Origin: JAODBJ01 sp963782465
Lineage (GTDB): Bacteria; Actinomycetota; Acidimicrobiia; IMCC26256; PALSA-610
Direction: 5' to 3'
DNA: 64,000 nt
Assembly: GCA_963782465.1 (NCBI GenBank)
Contig: CAWAJR010000006.1
Span: 434,001-498,000, forward strand
This document shows positions 8,744-18,297 of this stretch, in pieces. The translations under genes were made by a program, and so were the position numbers. Numbering within the stretch: the first letter of the stretch is position 1; each line of letters starts with the position of its first letter. The notes under the pieces were generated by a model that saw only the letters and a list, made by a program, of their open reading frames with translations, was not told the origin of the DNA and did not search any database.

Positions 8744-9621
8744 ACGCGCTCCACCGGCGGCGTGCCGAACAGGCCCGCGGGTCGGAACAGCAGCACCAGC
8801 AGGATCAAACCGAACGGCACGAGCGACTCGACCCCGCGGAGCGCGTTCACGTACTGGGTGGTGAGCGTCTGCGCGACACCGACGATGATGCCGCCCACGA
8901 CGGCGCCGAACACGCTGTCGAAGCCGCCCAGCGCGGCGGCGGCGAACGCGAAGATCAACACCGACTGCATCGACGACGGCACCAGGGCCGGCGTCGTCGC
9001 GATCACGAGCGCGCCCGCGATCGCACCGAGCGCCGCGGCCAGGCCCCAGCCCACCATCAACATGCGCCCGGCCGGAACGCCGAGCAGCCGCGCCGAATCA
9101 GGGTTCGACGCGACACCCCGGAACGCAAGACCGAGCTTCGTGCGCTGCAACAACAGCCAGAGCAGCAGGCATTCGACGGCGAGCACGACGACGAGCACGA
9201 GCGTGTCGGAAGAGATGCGAACGTTGCCGGGCGCCCAGATGTGCAACGGGTACGCGCGGGGCAGCTGCTTCGCGTCGTTGCCGAACTGGACTTGCGCGAA
9301 GGAGTTGATCGCCAGGAACAGCCCGATCGTGACGATCACGACCACGAGCGGGGAGGCGTGCTCGACCGGCCGGATCACCACCCGTTCGATGAGCGCCCCG
9401 CCGACGAACGAGATCGCCGCCGAGGCCAGGATCGCGACGACCACCGGCCAGCCCCAGTGGGTGAACTGCCACACGAGGTACGTCGAGTAGAGCGCCATTT
9501 CACCTTGGGCGAAGTTCAGCACGCGGGTGGTGCGGAAAATCAGGACCAAGGCGATCGCGAGGGATGCGTACACGACGCCGTTGCCGATCCCGTTCATCGT
9601 CTGGGTGAGGAACTGTGCCAT
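8740..9621 (-). CDS. livH: ABC transporter permease, LivH type
   Basis: Membrane subunit of 293 residues partnering LivM. It starts MAQFLTQTMNGIGNGVVYASLAIAL and has the typical RVLNFAQGEMALYSTYL segment and the ATPase-contact loop TKLGLAFRGVASNPDSARLLG. The ATG at 9621 shares bases with the stop of livF (TGATG), so the two are translationally coupled. The much longer frame reaching 9981 runs into livF and is not real. Confidence 0.93.
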   Translation of the reverse strand: MAQFLTQTMNGIGNGVVYASLAIALVLIFRTTRVLNFAQGEMALYSTYLVWQFTHWGWPVVVAILASAAISFVGGALIERVVIRPVEHASPLVVVIVTIGLFLAINSFAQVQFGNDAKQLPRAYPLHIWAPGNVRISSDTLVLVVVLAVECLLLWLLLQRTKLGLAFRGVASNPDSARLLGVPAGRMLMVGWGLAAALGAIAGALVIATTPALVPSSMQSVLIFAFAAAALGGFDSVFGAVVGGIIVGVAQTLTTQYVNALRGVESLVPFGLILLVLLFRPAGLFGTPPVERV

Positions 9622-10331
9622 CAGATCCCTAGGTACGCCTTGCGGACGTCGTCGTTGCCGGCCAGTTCCGCGGCCGAACCCTCGGCGACGATCATGCCGG
9701 TTTCGAGCACGTACCCGCGGGATGCAATGTCGAGGGCCAGGCTCGCATTCTGTTCGACGACCAGCATCGAGAGGTGCGCGTCTCGGCTGAGCTCTCCCAG
9801 GGTCCGGAAGAGTTCCTGGGTGATGATCGGCGCGAGACCGAGCGACGGCTCGTCGAGCAACACGAGCCGCGGCCTTCCCATCAACGCACGCGCGATCGCG
9901 AGCATTTGCTGCTCGCCACCGCTCATGCTCCCGGCCAACTGGTCGCTGCGCTCCCGCAGACGCGGGAACACCGCGTACCAACGTTCGATGTCGGCCGTCA
10001 CTGCTTGCTTGTCGCGTCGCGCGTACGCGCCGAGCAGAAGATTGTCGTGGACGCTGAGATCGGTGATCGTGCCGCGACCTTGGGGAACGTGCGCGATGCC
10101 GAGCCGCGCGATGGTTTCCGGCCGGTGACCCTCGATCGTGGCCTCGCCGAAACGAATCGTGCCGTGACCGTCGATCATGCCCGAGAGCGCGCGCAACGTC
10201 GTGGTCTTCCCGGCGCCGTTCGCGCCGAGGATTACGACCACTTCACCCTCGTCGACGTGGAAGGTGCACCCGTGAAGGACCCGGACCGGGCCGTAGCCGG
10301 CGACGAGATTGGCAACGTCGAGGAGCGTCAC
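9621..10331 (-). CDS. livF: ABC transporter ATP-binding protein, LivF type
   Basis: One of the two cytoplasmic ATPases of the importer, 236 residues. Walker A is GANGAGKTT, the signature loop is MSGGEQQMLAIARAL, and Walker B is LVLLDEPSLGLAP. Ending with KAYLG and the short size are typical of LivF. The GTG start at 10331 overlaps the livG stop (GTGA). Confidence 0.95.
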   Translation of the reverse strand: MTLLDVANLVAGYGPVRVLHGCTFHVDEGEVVVILGANGAGKTTTLRALSGMIDGHGTIRFGEATIEGHRPETIARLGIAHVPQGRGTITDLSVHDNLLLGAYARRDKQAVTADIERWYAVFPRLRERSDQLAGSMSGGEQQMLAIARALMGRPRLVLLDEPSLGLAPIITQELFRTLGELSRDAHLSMLVVEQNASLALDIASRGYVLETGMIVAEGSAAELAGNDDVRKAYLGI

Positions 10332-11047
10332 GCGGGCGATCCCAAGTACGCCTCGACGACGCGCGCGTCGTTGCGCACCTCATCCGGTGTGCCTTGCGCG
10401 ATCTTCGACCCGTAGTCGAGGACCACGACGTTCTCGGAGATCTGCATCACCATCGCCATGTGGTGTTCGACGAGAAGCACGCTGAGCTCGAATTCGTCGC
10501 GGATCGCGCGTATCAGCAGGCCCAGCTCGTCGACTTCGGAATGGGTGAGGCCGGCGGCGGGCTCGTCGAGGAGCAAGAGCCGCGGGCGTGCCGCCAGCGC
10601 CCGGGCGATCTCGATGCGCTTCAAGGTGCCGTACGGCAGCCCGGTGGCGGGCCGGTCCGCGAACTGCTCGAGCGACAGCCGGGCCAGGAGCCGGCGAGCA
10701 TCGCGGCGCCGTTGCGACGACCGCTCCCGCTGTGCGTGCGCACCGACCATGACGTTTTCGAGCACGGTGAGTGCCGGGAAGAGCGCCAAGTTCTGGAACG
10801 TACGAGCGATACCGGCGCGCACGACGCGGTGCGGCGACACCTTGAGGAGGTTCTTCCCGTCGAACGTGATGGCACCGCTTGCGGGGTCGTAGACGCGCGT
10901 GACGCAGTTGAACAGCGTCGTCTTCCCCGCGCCGTTCGGACCGATCAGCGCGGAGATCTGGCCCGCTTCGAGGGAGAACGACAATCCGGACAGCGCGACG
11001 ATCCCGCCGAATTCGACGTGTATGTCCTCGACGTCCAGCAGCGGCAT
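10328..11047 (-). CDS. livG: ABC transporter ATP-binding protein, LivG type
   Basis: First gene of the liv operon, 239 residues. Walker A is GPNGAGKTT, followed by the LivG-specific IARTFQNLALFPALTVLENVMVG. Walker B is LLLLDEPAAGL and the H-loop is LLVEHHMAMVM. The family's signature loop (usually LSYGxQRR) reads LPYGTLKRIEIARAL here. The gene starts at the ATG at 11047, with 96 bases separating it from dapB upstream on the same strand, so the liv operon may have its own promoter there. Confidence 0.94.
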   Translation of the reverse strand: MPLLDVEDIHVEFGGIVALSGLSFSLEAGQISALIGPNGAGKTTLFNCVTRVYDPASGAITFDGKNLLKVSPHRVVRAGIARTFQNLALFPALTVLENVMVGAHAQRERSSQRRRDARRLLARLSLEQFADRPATGLPYGTLKRIEIARALAARPRLLLLDEPAAGLTHSEVDELGLLIRAIRDEFELSVLLVEHHMAMVMQISENVVVLDYGSKIAQGTPDEVRNDARVVEAYLGSPA

Positions 11048-11143
11048 CGTGCCCCCGATTGTCCCCGGCGCGCATTGGTCGCGAAACCTCTGGGCAAGGT
11101 CTACTCGGTTTGCGCCTTGTCCAGGGAGCTTCCGTCGCTCGCC

Positions 11144-11932
11144 TTACAGGCCCAGGAGCGCGTCGAGCCCGATCGTGAGCCCCGGCGTCTTCGCGATCTT
11201 GCGGATGGCGAGCAGCACCCCGGGCATGAACGACGACCGGTCGTAGCTGTCATGGCGGATCGACAGGCTCTGCCCGGTGGTCCCGAGCAGCACCTCTTGG
11301 TGCGCGACCATGCCCCGCAGGCGTACCGAGTGCACCGGTATCCCCTCGACCGCGCCGCCGCGGGCGCCGGGTACGACGACCGTCGTCGTCGGGTCGTCGC
11401 CCCATTCCTTCGACGCGGCAGCCATTCGGCGGGCGGTGAGCATGGCCGTGCCCGAAGGCGCGTCGGCTTTCTGGTCGTGATGCAGTTCGATGATCTCGGC
11501 CGAGTCGAAGTAGGGCGCGGCAAGTTCCGCGAATCGCATCATCAGAACGGCGCCGATCGCGAAATTCGGTGCGATCACCGCGTTGGCGGTGGAGCGCTCG
11601 AACAGCTCGGCGAATTCGCCCAGTTCGGCGTCGGAGAAGCCGGTCGTGCCGACGACCGCGTGCACGTCGTGCTCGGCGCAGAAACGAAGGTTGCCCGCCG
11701 CGGCTTCGGCGACCGTGAAGTCGACGGCGACCTCGGCGCCGGCTTCGACCAGCGCGCTCGACTTCGCGGCGACCTGCACCTGAGTGCCGGCCACGCCGAG
11801 CTGGTGCAGGTCGATCCCTGCGTGCCACGGGTCGACCGCGGCGACGAGTTCGAGATCGGGTGCGCCGTGCACTGCCGAGCACACCATCGAACCCATGCGC
11901 CCGCCTGCGCCGAACACGGCTACCCGGGTCAT
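11144..11932 (-). CDS. dapB: 4-hydroxy-tetrahydrodipicolinate reductase
   Basis: NAD(P)H-dependent reductase of the lysine and meso-diaminopimelate pathway, 262 residues. The N-terminal Rossmann motif is VAVFGAGGRMG, the catalytic-domain signature is ELHHDQKADAPSGTA (HH catalytic pair and the K of the substrate site), and the VVGTTGF strand is standard. It follows the M16 peptidase by 20 bases, a conserved neighbourhood in many Gram-positive bacteria, and is probably co-transcribed with pnp and the peptidase. Confidence 0.97.
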   Translation of the reverse strand: MTRVAVFGAGGRMGSMVCSAVHGAPDLELVAAVDPWHAGIDLHQLGVAGTQVQVAAKSSALVEAGAEVAVDFTVAEAAAGNLRFCAEHDVHAVVGTTGFSDAELGEFAELFERSTANAVIAPNFAIGAVLMMRFAELAAPYFDSAEIIELHHDQKADAPSGTAMLTARRMAAASKEWGDDPTTTVVVPGARGGAVEGIPVHSVRLRGMVAHQEVLLGTTGQSLSIRHDSYDRSSFMPGVLLAIRKIAKTPGLTIGLDALLGL

Positions 11933-11952
11933 GGGACGGGAGCGTACTTCCG

Positions 11953-13212
11953 CTACGACATTCGCGCCGCGAGCGACGCTTCGTCGTGGGGCCCGACGAC
12001 GGCGATCGCCCGGTCGGGCGACCAGAACACGCGGTCGATCACCCGCGCGATGTCGTCGTCGGATACCGCGGTGATCTTCGCGACCACATCGTCCAGATCG
12101 GGCACTTCGCCTTCGACCAGTTCGCTTCGCCCGAGCCGGCGCATCCGGCTCGCCGACGTTTCGAGCGACATCGACAACGACCCGACGAGATGGCCCTTCG
12201 CCGCCCCGAGTTCTCGTTCGGGGATCCCGCCGTCGTCGACGAGCCGTTGCACTTCCGCCTGGACGACATCGAGCGTCTCGTCGAAACGCTCGGGCGCGGT
12301 GCCGGCATAGATGGCAAGGAAACCGATCTCCTCGTACGTGGCCCGGTACGAGTACACGGAGTAGGCGAGGCCTCGCTCCTCGCGCACGTTCTGGAAGAGG
12401 CGCGACGACATCCCCCCGCCGAAGGCCTGGTTCAGCACCGTGAGTGCGTAGCGGTCGGGGTCGAGCGACGCGAGGGCGCGCATCCCGAGCACGACGTGCG
12501 CCTGCTCCGTGTCCTTCTGCACGCCGACGACGCGCCGCGGTGGCGCGAACTCACGGCGCGAGCGCGGCGGCAACGGTTGCCCGCCGTTCGGGAAGTGCGC
12601 GTCGACCAGGTCCACGACCCGTTCGTGGACGAGGTTGCCGGCCGCGGCGAGCACGGTGTTCTGCGGCTGGTAGTGGCGGTCGTGGTACTGCGCGATCGTG
12701 GCGCGCGGCATGTCGCGGATGCTGGCCTCACCGCCGAGCACTTCGCGACCGAGGGGGTGGTCGGGGAACAGCGCGGCCGCGAAGAGGTCGTGCACGAGAT
12801 CGTCGGGCGTGTCGTCACGCATGCCGATCTCTTCCAGGATCACCTGCCGCTCCGACTCGACGTCGTCGGGACGGAAAGCGGGTCGCCACAGCACGTCGCC
12901 GAGGATCTCGATCGCGAGTTCGAGTTCCGTGTCGGGGACCCGCACGTAGAACACCGTCTGCTCGTGCGCGGTGAACGCGTTCATCTCACCGCCGACCGAT
13001 TCGACGGCCTCCGCGATCTCGCGGGCGCTCTTGTTCTCCGTGCCCTTGAAGAGAAGGTGTTCGAGGAAGTGGCTCGCGCCCCACTCCCCAGCACCCTCGT
13101 CGCGGGCACCGCTGCCGACCCACGCGCCGACCGTCACCGACCGCAACGCGGGAAGCGGTTCGGTGACGACGCGCAATCCCGACGCGAGCCGGGCCCTCGT
13201 GACTGACGACAA
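11953..13212 (-). CDS. M16-family zinc metallopeptidase (processing-peptidase type)
   Basis: Pitrilysin-family protease of about 420 residues, equivalent to the PepR/YmxG-type genes found beside pnp in Gram-positive bacteria; its substrate is not established. The inverted zinc motif HxxEH is present in GASHFLEHLLFKGT, with the third zinc ligand expected in the downstream AHEQTVFYVR to ILEEIGMRDD region. The C-terminal half has the FGGGMSSRLFQNVREERGLAYSVYS substrate-binding region. In the raw sequence the frame is continuous with pnp upstream, but I place the start at the TTG at 13212, because the proper C-terminus of PNPase ends at 13226 in another frame. The start codon is uncertain. Confidence 0.85.
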   Translation of the reverse strand: MSSVTRARLASGLRVVTEPLPALRSVTVGAWVGSGARDEGAGEWGASHFLEHLLFKGTENKSAREIAEAVESVGGEMNAFTAHEQTVFYVRVPDTELELAIEILGDVLWRPAFRPDDVESERQVILEEIGMRDDTPDDLVHDLFAAALFPDHPLGREVLGGEASIRDMPRATIAQYHDRHYQPQNTVLAAAGNLVHERVVDLVDAHFPNGGQPLPPRSRREFAPPRRVVGVQKDTEQAHVVLGMRALASLDPDRYALTVLNQAFGGGMSSRLFQNVREERGLAYSVYSYRATYEEIGFLAIYAGTAPERFDETLDVVQAEVQRLVDDGGIPERELGAAKGHLVGSLSMSLETSASRMRRLGRSELVEGEVPDLDDVVAKITAVSDDDIARVIDRVFWSPDRAIAVVGPHDEASLAARMS

Positions 13213-13225
13213 CGTGCCGCTCGGC

Positions 13226-15672
13226 TCAGCGACGCGGCCGGCGGCCGCGACCGCCGCCACCGCGACGTTCACCGCCACGGCTCGCGCCCGCGCCCGCGGT
13301 CTCGTCCGCGCGCCGAGCTCGCCGAACTCTTCGCGCGCCTTGCCATCCCAGAAGTCTTCGAACGACGCGGTTTCCCGCCGCGCACCCGAGGGTTCCTCGC
13401 CCCGCTCGACGCGGTCGCGGTCGCCCCGCTCGGCGCGCGGGCGCTCGGCCCGCTGCGGGCGGTCGCCGTCGCCACCCGGCTCGTCGTCGTCGTCACCGAC
13501 GATGGAGAGCGAGAGCTTGCCCGAGTTGTCGATGTCGTCGACGCGCACCTGGAGCTCGTCACCGAGCGACAGCACATCTTCGACCCGGTCGATGCGCTTG
13601 CCACGACCGAGCTTCGAGATGTGCACCAGACCGTCGCGACCCGGGAGGATGTTGACGAACGCACCGAACTTCGTGATGTTCACGACCCGGCCCGTGTACA
13701 CGGCCCCGAGTTCCGCGGTCGGAGGCTCGAGGATCAACATGATGCGGCGCCGGCCTTCTTCAACGGCGAGGCCGTCTTTCGAGCCGATCGACACCAAGCC
13801 GACCATGCCGTCGTCGCTCACCGAGATGTCGGCGCCCGTCTCCTGCTGGATGGTGTTGATGACCTTGCCCTTCGGGCCGATCACTTCGCCGATCTTGTCG
13901 ATCGGGATCTCGAAGCTCACGATCTTCGGTGCGCTGTCGCGCACCTCGGCGCGCGGCGCGGGCATCGCGTCATGCATCACGTCGAGAATCTTCAGGCGGG
14001 CTTCCTTCGCCTGCTGCAACGCGGCGCCGAGCACGTCGGCCGGGATGCCTTCGATCTTCGTGTCGAGTTGCAGCGCAGTGACGAATTCGCTGGTGCCTGC
14101 GACCTTGAAGTCCATGTCGCCGAACGCGTCTTCGGCTCCGAGGATGTCGGTGAGCGTCGTGTACTTGCCTTCGGCGAACACGAGGCCCATCGCGATACCG
14201 GCGACGGGCGCCTTGATGGGCACACCGGCGTCTTCGAGCGACAGCGTCGAGCCACAGACCGACGCCATCGACGTGGAACCGTTCGACGCGAGCACGTCGG
14301 AGACGACTCGGATCGTGTAGGGCCACTCCGCCGCTGACGGCACCACCGGAAGGAGCGCGCGTTCGGCGAGCGCACCGTGGCCGATCTCACGCCGCTTCGG
14401 GCTGCCGACCCGACCGGTCTCGCCGGTGGAGAACGGCGGGAAGTTGTAATGGTGCATGTAGCGCTTGCGATCGTCGAGCGTGATCGTGTCGAGCATCTGC
14501 TCCATACGCGGCATGCCGAGCGTGGTGACCGACAGCACCTGCGTCTCGCCCCGCTGGAACAAGCCGGTGCCGTGCGCGGTGGGGATGAGCCCGACCTCGG
14601 CCGACAGGGGACGGATATCGGTCGTGCCGCGGCCGTCGATGCGCACACCTTCGTTGACGATGCGGGACCGTACGACCTTCTTCTGCAGCGAACGGAAGGA
14701 CCGCTTCACCTGGGTCGCGCGGTCGGCGAAGGCACCCGGCGCGTCGGCGGTACCGACGAGCGCGGCGGTCAACTCGGCTTCGACCTCGTCGAGACGCAGG
14801 TTGCGGTCGTGCTTGTCGGCGATCTTCATCGCCTCGCTCGTCGCCGCACCGGCCTGCTGCTCGACTGCGTCGAACACCTCGGGGGTGTAGTCGATCTGCG
14901 GCGCGTACTCGACCGTCTCGATCGGCCCGTACGCAGCCTCGTACTCCTTCACCAGCTGCAATTGCAGGTCGACCGACGCGGCGATCCAGCGCTTGGCCTC
15001 TTCGAGGCCGTTCGCGATCACCTCTTCGGTGACCTTCGGTGCACCCTGCTGGTAGAGGTCCCAGGTCGCCTCGGTGCCGCCGGCCTCGACCATCATGATC
15101 GCGACGTCGCCGTTGTCGAGCTTGCGGCCCGCGACGACGAGTTCGAACGTCGACGCGTCGCCCTCCTGGAAGGTCGGGTGCGCGATCCACGCACCGTCGT
15201 GGTGCGCGAGGCGCACCGCGCCGATCGGGCCGTTGAACGGGATGCCCGACACCATCAGCGCCGCCGACGCACCGTTGATCGAGACGATGTCGTGGGGGTT
15301 TTCGAGGTCGACACCGAGGACGGTGGCGATCACCTGCACTTCGTTGCGGAAGTCGGACGGGAACGACGGGCGCAGCGGCCGGTCGGTGAGGCGAGCGGTC
15401 AGGATCGCCAGTTCGCCCGGGCGGCCTTCACGACGGAAGAACGAGCCGGGGATCTTGCCGGCCGCGTACATGCGCTCCTCGACATCGACCGTCAGCGGGA
15501 AGAAGTCGATGCCTTCGCGCGGCTTGCTGGTGCACACGGTCGACAACACGTTCGTGTCGCCGACCTGGGTCGTGACGGCGCCATTGGCGAGGCGGGCGAA
15601 CTTGCCGGCCTCGAAACTCATCTCCAGGCCGGAAGCATTCACGGCCCCGGAAACGCGCACTTGGTCGCCCAT
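13226..15672 (-). CDS. pnp: Polyribonucleotide nucleotidyltransferase (PNPase)
   Basis: 3'-5' phosphorolytic exoribonuclease of the RNA degradosome. Visible are two RNase PH cores (FFPLTVDVEERMYAAGKIPG; then RIDGRGTTDIRPLSAEVG and SDVLASNGSTSMASVC), a KH domain (IDKIGEVIGPKGKVINTIQ) and an S1 domain (VYTGRVVNITKFGAFV). The raw frame runs on into the M16 gene, giving an apparent 1239-residue fusion. In an adjacent frame the tail reads GASRGGERRGGGGRGRRPRR and then stops at 13226, a typical RGG-rich actinobacterial PNPase end. One or two indels in the GC-rich stretch 13228-13312 would restore it. The start ATG at 15672 has a GAGGAG ribosome site. Confidence 0.93.
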
Positions 15673-15713
15673 GGAGGGCTCCTCTCTGATTGTGCGAGAG
15701 GCACCGGTTCCCA

Positions 15714-15757
15714 GTTGTCAACGTCCGGGCGAGGCCCGGGCGGTGGCGACTGACAAC
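15714..15757 (-). promoter_or_regulatory. Two-tiered hairpin in the pnp leader
   Basis: GTTGTCA (15714-15720) pairs with TGACAAC (15751-15757), and inside it CCGGGC (15725-15730) pairs with GCCCGG (15734-15739). It sits between rpsO and pnp, in the position where the E. coli pnp leader carries an RNase III-cleaved stem used for PNPase autocontrol. An equivalent role here is inference. Confidence 0.5.
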
Positions 15758-15800
15758 CGACGTCTTTCTCGCGCGTCTTTCGTTTGTCAACGGATGGTTG

Positions 15801-15833
15801 AAAACGCGAAACGAGGAGCGCACGGTGCGCTCC
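15801..15833 (-). terminator. Terminator-like hairpin after rpsO
   Basis: On the minus strand GGAGCGC-ACCGT-GCGCTCC (15833-15815) is followed by a T-rich but interrupted tail. It lies 9 bases after the rpsO stop and before pnp, so it may cause partial termination between the two genes. Confidence 0.5.
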
Positions 15834-15841
15834 CCGTTCCC

Positions 15842-16099
15842 CTACCGGCGGATGCCGAGCTTCGCGATCAACGCTCGATACCGCTCGACGTCGTTACGTC
15901 GGAGATAGTCGAGCAGCCGACGGCGACGGCCGACGAGCATGAGCAAACCGCGCTGGCTGTGAAAGTCTTTCTTGTGGACCCGCATGTGCTCGGTGAGGTG
16001 GCGGATGCGATCGGTGAGGAGCGCGATCTGAACCTCGGGCGAGCCGGTGTCGGACTCGTGCAAGCGGTTGTCGGTAATCGTGGACGCCTTGTCGGGCAT
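15842..16099 (-). CDS. rpsO: 30S ribosomal protein S15
   Basis: Primary 16S rRNA-binding protein of the central domain of the small subunit, 85 residues. The sequence contains the S15 signature from TGSPEVQIALLTDRI through LTEHMRVHKKDFHSQRGL to RRRRLLDYLR. The start is the ATG at 16099 (MPDKASTITDN); the longer frame to 16219 is intergenic. It precedes pnp, the classical rpsO-pnp pair. A small stem (GCCGG-AAA-CCGGC at 16140-16152) lies about 40 bases upstream and could belong to an S15 autoregulatory leader. Confidence 0.97.
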   Translation of the reverse strand: MPDKASTITDNRLHESDTGSPEVQIALLTDRIRHLTEHMRVHKKDFHSQRGLLMLVGRRRRLLDYLRRNDVERYRALIAKLGIRR

Positions 16100-16221
16100 G
16101 CGCGCGTCGGAACCTCGTCGGAGGGGATATTGCCTGTGTGCCGGAAACCGGCAACCAGTGAGGCTACCACGCCCGCTCCCCGCCTGGCTTGTACGGGATA
16201 TGCGACCATTTCGGGGCATAG

Positions 16222-17283
16222 GTGACGCGACCCGCCGCCCGGCGCCGCGCGTGGCTCGGTTCGGTCGTCGTGCTCGTCACGGTAGGGCTGCTCGCGGCGG
16301 CGACCCTCGGGCCGGCGCCCGCGCCTCGCCCGGGCGCCCGTCCCCCCGTCACCGCACCTGGTCGCGCTGGGCGACTCGGTCGCCGCCGGTTTCGGGGTCG
16401 GCCCGGCCGGCGCGTACCCCGAGTTGCTGGCCGCGAACCTCGACCTCGACGTCGAGAACCTGGCGCGGGCCGGCGCGTGTGCGGCACCGGTCGCGGGTTG
16501 CACGTCGTCGGTGCTCGCCGACCAGGTCCCGCGCATCGCACGGACGCCGACACTCGTGACGCTGACGGTGGGGGCCAACGACGTCGACTTCGCACAGTGC
16601 TTCGCCGCGCTGTTCGCAACGCCGACCCCGAACGACCCGTGCGCACCCGCCGAGTACCGGGCGAACCTCGCGACCCTCAGGTCGAACCTCGCCCGGTTGC
16701 TCGACACCGTCCACGCCCGGTTCCCCCGCGCCACGGTGCTCGTGTCGCGCTACTACGACCCGCTGCCCGTGTCGGAGCACGACCTGTGCGGTCTCGGCAC
16801 CGCGCAGTTCTCGGGTGGCGGCATCGCGGATCGTTTCGTTCGCCGCGTCGCAGAACGGCTCCTGCGCGAGCGGCTCGACGCGTGGCAGGCGCGCATCTTC
16901 CAGCAGGCCGCGACCCAACTCGCACAGCTCAACGCCGTCATCGACGCGACCGGCGCGGCGCACGGCGCCCGTGTGGTCGCGGCCGACTTCGCGGGCCATG
17001 ACCTCTGCGCGCCGCAACCGTGGGTGTTCGGCCCCGATGTCCGGGCCGACGTTCGGTTCCGCTGGGCCGGCCCGACTACGACGAACACCTCGCGATCGAC
17101 GGCACCGTCCGCTGCCACGCGCCGTGCGGGCCACCGACACCGTTCTCGGCGCGATTCAAGGCAACGGTCGGCACATTGTCGGTCGACGGCACCCTCGACC
17201 CGAACGGCACGCCCCACCCCGACGCCGCGGGCCAACGCGCCCTCGCCGCCTCCTTCGCCGCCGCCACCCCTCCTGGGTTGTGA
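16222..17283 (+). CDS. Secreted SGNH/GDSL-type hydrolase, frameshifted twice in this sequence
   Basis: Probable exported esterase or lipase. It starts with GTG at 16222 and a signal sequence (WLGSVVVLVTVGLLAAATL). The catalytic-serine block ALGDSVAAGFG, the oxyanion block VTLTVGANDVDF and the C-terminal DGTLDPNGTPHPDAAGQ (Asp-x-x-His dyad in NGTPHPD) are all present but lie in different frames. One extra C in the run at 16342-16347 and one missing G at 17069-17070 explain both breaks. Corrected length is about 353 residues. Its stop codon (17281-17283) lies inside the left arm of the 17272-17325 hairpin. It is divergent from rpsO. Confidence 0.8.
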
Positions 17284-17325
17284 GGGTTGTACCCCCGTAC
17301 GGGGGTACAACGCTCACAACCCGGC
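17272..17325. terminator. Long perfect hairpin, copy 2, between convergent genes
   Basis: GGGTTGTGAG (17275-17284) pairs with CTCACAACCC (17313-17322), and inside lies the perfect palindrome GTTGTACCCCC-GTAC-GGGGGTACAAC (17286-17311). It sits between the SGNH hydrolase and the convergent ribF gene, so it can act as a bidirectional terminator. The SGNH stop codon is part of the left arm. Confidence 0.8.
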
Positions 17326-17337
17326 GGGCGATTGGGG

Positions 17338-18297
17338 TCAGAACAGGACGGCGCGGGCGGCTTCGACGTCGCGGGTCATCTGGGCGACGAGCGCGTCGAC
17401 GGAGTCGAAACGTTCCTGGCCGCGAAGCCGGGAACGGAAGCGCACGGCCGCGCGCTGCCCGTAGAGATCCCCGTCGAAATCGAGCAGGAACGCTTCGAGC
17501 AGGCGCATCCCCGAATCTTCGTAGAAGGTCGGGCGGCGGCCGAGCGAGATCGCCGACGGGTGCACGATCCCCTCTTCGTCGACGTAGGTGCCGGCGTACA
17601 CCCCGTCGGCGGGCAGGCAGATGCGATCGGGCACCCCGACGTTCGCGGTCGGGAAACCAAGCTCGCGACCGCGCCGGTCGCCGTGCTCGACGATGCCGCG
17701 CACCTCGTGGGGCCGGCCGAGGATGGTGATCGCGCCGCCCACATCGCCTTCGGCGAGCAGGTTGCGCACCCGGGTTGACGAATACGGTTCACGGGTCGCC
17801 GACGCGACCGTCCCGTCGGGAGACGCGACCAGACCGAGGCCCAACACTTCGAAGCCGAGATCGGCGCCCATGCGTTGCAGCAGCGGGACATCGCCACTCC
17901 GCCGATGACCGAAATGGAAGTCGGCGCCGACGACGACCAGCCGCGTCCGCAAGGTGCGGGCGAGCACCTCCTCGACGAACTCGCCCGCCGGTTCCTTGGA
18001 ACGCGCTTCGTCGAACGTGACAACGAGGCAGTCGTCGACCGTGCCCGTCGCGGCGAGCAACTCGAGCTTCTGTTCGAGATTGGTGAGCAACTTCGGCGCC
18101 GACTCGGGTCGCACGATTTCGGCCGGATGCCGGTCGAAGGTGACGACGGCCGTGCGCAACCCGCGCGCGTCGCCGAGTTCGCGCACGAGCCGCAGCACTG
18201 CCTGATGCCCGAGGTGGACACCGTCGAACGCGCCGATCGTGACCACCCGCCCGGCGGCGACGTCGGCGACTTCGGTCGCGTCGCGATACACCTTCAC
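17338..18297 (-). CDS. ribF: Bifunctional riboflavin kinase / FAD synthetase
   Basis: Converts riboflavin to FMN and FMN to FAD; 319 residues. The N-terminal nucleotidyltransferase module has TIGAFDGVHLGHQAV (the HxGH-type motif) and STRVRNLL (ISSTxIR-like). The C-terminal kinase domain has GRELGFPTANV and ends with the QERFDSVDALVAQM segment. The start GTG at 18297 overlaps the truB stop (GTGA), so the pair is coupled, as in many bacteria. The frame that continues upstream to 18879 lies inside truB. Confidence 0.96.
   Translation of the reverse strand: MKVYRDATEVADVAAGRVVTIGAFDGVHLGHQAVLRLVRELGDARGLRTAVVTFDRHPAEIVRPESAPKLLTNLEQKLELLAATGTVDDCLVVTFDEARSKEPAGEFVEEVLARTLRTRLVVVGADFHFGHRRSGDVPLLQRMGADLGFEVLGLGLVASPDGTVASATREPYSSTRVRNLLAEGDVGGAITILGRPHEVRGIVEHGDRRGRELGFPTANVGVPDRICLPADGVYAGTYVDEEGIVHPSAISLGRRPTFYEDSGMRLLEAFLLDFDGDLYGQRAAVRFRSRLRGQERFDSVDALVAQMTRDVEAARAVLF

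Noticed and set aside
11953..15672. A single 1239-codon frame joining PNPase to an M16 peptidase
   Set aside because: In an adjacent frame the PNPase tail becomes a standard RGG-rich C-terminus with a stop at 13226, and the join codes a low-complexity Ala/Arg/Val stretch. One or two indels in a GC-rich stretch explain the apparent fusion.
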